A stretch of DNA of 64,000 nt from Saprospiraceae bacterium (lineage in GTDB: Bacteria; Bacteroidota; Bacteroidia; Chitinophagales; Saprospiraceae), in contig JAHDEC010000008.1 of assembly GCA_020629035.1 (NCBI GenBank), positions 1 through 64,000 on the forward strand, given 5' to 3'. The notes under the pieces were generated by a model. The model was not told where the DNA came from. It searched no databases and saw only the letters and a program-made list of their open reading frames with translations. Positions within the stretch are counted from its first letter, which is position 1, and every line of letters starts with the position of its first letter. Made by a program: the position numbers and the translations under genes. This document shows positions 62,562 to 64,000 of this stretch, piece after piece.

Positions 62562-63752
62562 TTAGTCACATAAAACATTTATTGTACTAGGCACATTGAT
62601 TGTGCTCTGGCCAGATATGCTGGCGAAAGGGCCTTTTCTCAATGCGCACTCTGAATCTTCAATACGTACATTATTTATGCTTAAGCTACTGCCAGGTGCG
62701 TTAAGTCCTGAGACAAAAATGGCTGATTTGGTACTGCTTGCAGAAGGAACAGCACCACCAATTATAGTGGTATTATTTAGTTGATTTTGGGTGTTGTTTG
62801 AATTGTACCATATTCCTGGCCAGCTATTTAATCCACTTTCTTCCCCTCGAATAATAACCTGTTGTGATGGAGTACCACTGGTTTTAAAATAGTATGCATC
62901 TGACGAACTATTTATGTAGATTTCGGCACTGCGTTGCATGACCATTTCTACACCTGCATTTAGCTCTAATCCACCCTGAATCGTTAATTCATCACTTAGA
63001 TAATAGGGAACGCCTGGATTATCCCATACATGATTTCCGATCAGTGAATTTTCACTGCCTTTGTACAGTTTTATCATATTGGATCCATTATCTGCAAAAG
63101 AGCAACTAGCTAAATCTGCGCTAATGGAACTTAGATTATTTGCGGCAATAAGGACTGGGTACTCGCCGCAGTTGTTGATTTCATTTTCTGAAAAATCTCG
63201 AATATCCGAAGTGATTAGATCGGACTGGTTTATGAGTACGCCTACTTCTGCTGAAGCAGTGATTAAACAGTTAGACATTTTTAGTGTTCCTAGTACTTCT
63301 ACGGCGGCACTAGCAGATTTCTTTCCCGCTGTGTTTTCAATGGGTGCCGCTCCGGCTCCTTTAATTTCAGTAAAAACCAGCTTGTTGTTCAAGTCATTAG
63401 TGTTATAGAAAATGCCATTCCAAGTTGGTACATTATTATTTCCTGTACCGAAAATTTTCACTAATTGATCACTTCTTCCATTGACCTCAAAGGCTCCTCC
63501 ATCTTTGATGATGATTGATGCTCCATCTTCAACAAGTATACTAACTCCTTCATCTACTTCAACAAGTGAACTAATGATTAAGTCGCATTCTACATGGATA
63601 TCAATAGAGTTTCCCGATTCCATCCAAACCTCAGGTTCAGTTATTTCTCCGCATTTTTTCTCGGCGTTTTCTGTGGCAAGTCCAGTGAAGAAATCACAGC
63701 TTTGTAAGCTAATAAAAAGACTAAAAAGTAAAAGTAGTTGTATGTTTTTCAT
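62562..63752 (-). CDS. Right-handed parallel beta-helix lipoprotein
   Basis: This is a 396-residue lipoprotein (SLFISLQSCDFFTG). The mature part has repeated short strands and turns with Asn/Gly/Ser-rich coils, such as VSILVEDGASIIIKDGGAFEV and VKIFGTGNNNVPTWNGIFY. The second copy ends VIIRGEESGLNSWPGIWY. This pattern indicates a right-handed parallel beta-helix similar to polysaccharide-lyase or surface adhesion folds; no catalytic residues are recognisable. Two related halves (strands ending NxxGIxY) suggest an internal duplication. ATG 63752 gives the lipoprotein signal; an upstream Met at 63782 adds ten hydrophilic residues. It is first in the minus-strand row leading to the CHAT protease. 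Confidence 0.75.
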   Translation of the reverse strand: MKNIQLLLLFSLFISLQSCDFFTGLATENAEKKCGEITEPEVWMESGNSIDIHVECDLIISSLVEVDEGVSILVEDGASIIIKDGGAFEVNGRSDQLVKIFGTGNNNVPTWNGIFYNTNDLNNKLVFTEIKGAGAAPIENTAGKKSASAAVEVLGTLKMSNCLITASAEVGVLINQSDLITSDIRDFSENEINNCGEYPVLIAANNLSSISADLASCSFADNGSNMIKLYKGSENSLIGNHVWDNPGVPYYLSDELTIQGGLELNAGVEMVMQRSAEIYINSSSDAYYFKTSGTPSQQVIIRGEESGLNSWPGIWYNSNNTQNQLNNTTIIGGAVPSASSTKSAIFVSGLNAPGSSLSINNVRIEDSECALRKGPFASISGQSTINVPSTINVLCD

Positions 63753-63900
63753 GGTATAATATTTTAAATTTCCATAGGCCACTCTGGGTGACTTTCAATG
63801 GGATGTACCATGAAATGGTAAAAGGTAAATGTGGAGTTGGGGAATTTTTAAATTAGAAGGGGTGGAAAACGGGGAGAGACTTAATTACTAAAATTTTTAA

Positions 63901-63943
63901 AACAAGAATAAGTTGCAAACTTAGTCTGCAACTTATTCTTGTT
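63901..63943. terminator. Strong inverted repeat, probable terminator
   Basis: A perfect 17-bp stem (AACAAGAATAAGTTGCA with its complement at 63927-63943) has a nine-base loop. On the minus strand it is followed by TTTTAAAAATTTT, as expected for an intrinsic terminator of a minus-strand gene to the right of the window. The 248-base region 63753-64000 otherwise shows no gene. Confidence 0.7.
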
Positions 63944-64000
63944 AGCCAATGAAAGTTTTATTTATAATTGCATATTAAAAACTTAACCTTCCTTTTTACA

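Overview
The window reads as chromosome of a free-living, probably marine member of the Bacteroidota. The main signs are type IX secretion (T9SS) C-terminal sorting domains on five large secreted proteins, many lipoproteins with a Cys lipobox, FG-GAP and MopE-like acidic repeats, TAnnTTTG-type promoter boxes, AT-rich DNA, malate:quinone oxidoreductase, and almost no Shine-Dalgarno signals. The density of MopE repeats and of sigma factor/membrane-partner modules suggests Saprospiria or a relative, but that placement is a guess. I see no prophage, IS element, CRISPR array or defence island.

Layout. 0-4 kb: a truncated lipoprotein hydrolase with a DUF2905 protein, the GTPase TypA/BipA, and a tight ECF sigma module. 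4-9 kb: a sirtuin without zinc cysteines, a T9SS repeat protein, tRNA-Ala(GGC), a TauE/SafE permease and a DEAD-box-type helicase with a DEYD motif. 9-15 kb: a DUF937/His-repeat/OmpA-like membrane protein, a decayed 6-phosphogluconate dehydrogenase remnant, ssb, a secreted protein of unknown function, a sulfotransferase and a small outer-membrane barrel. 15-21 kb: a coiled-coil membrane protein, a lamin-tail T9SS protein, a second ECF sigma factor coupled to a protein that joins an inner-membrane helix to an outer-membrane-type barrel, a convergent helical-repeat protein and a 22-codon small ORF.

21-25.6 kb is a translationally coupled operon: DUF2891 lipoprotein, Nramp-like transporter, and 5-oxoprolinase PxpA-PxpB-PxpC. 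The transporter lacks the metal-binding residues of true Nramp proteins, so it may import an organic substrate for the enzyme. 25.6-29.6 kb holds an MDR oxidoreductase, RibB with a degenerate GTP cyclohydrolase II domain, and Mqo. A 20-unit array of drifting 7-bp repeats follows. 29.7-33.2 kb holds a lipoprotein, an unknown exported protein and a GT39-type membrane glycosyltransferase. 33.4-39.8 kb is a molybdenum cofactor cluster in alternating orientation (moeB-rhodanese, moaE, moaD, TauE/SafE permease, moaA, moeA, mobB/mobA fusion, moaC).

40-45 kb: an 1183-residue T9SS protein with seven MopE-like repeats and an outer-membrane barrel gene just downstream. 44.9-53.2 kb: a one-protein membrane-spanning transcription factor (propeller, Y_Y_Y, TM, LuxR-type HTH) divergent from a GH3 beta-glucosidase, an SSS symporter and a T9SS SGNH-like protein. 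This looks like a small sugar-utilisation locus without SusC/SusD. 53.3-58 kb: a vanadium-haloperoxidase-like PAP2 lipoprotein overlapping a CRTAC1-like lipoprotein. 58-63.8 kb, minus strand: two surface-type lipoproteins (parallel beta-helix, PKD) and an exported TPR-CHAT protease with a C-terminal membrane anchor. The least explained parts of the window are the altered Nramp in the pxp operon, the sigma/barrel fusion, the exported TPR-CHAT group, the heptamer array and the His-repeat DUF937 protein.
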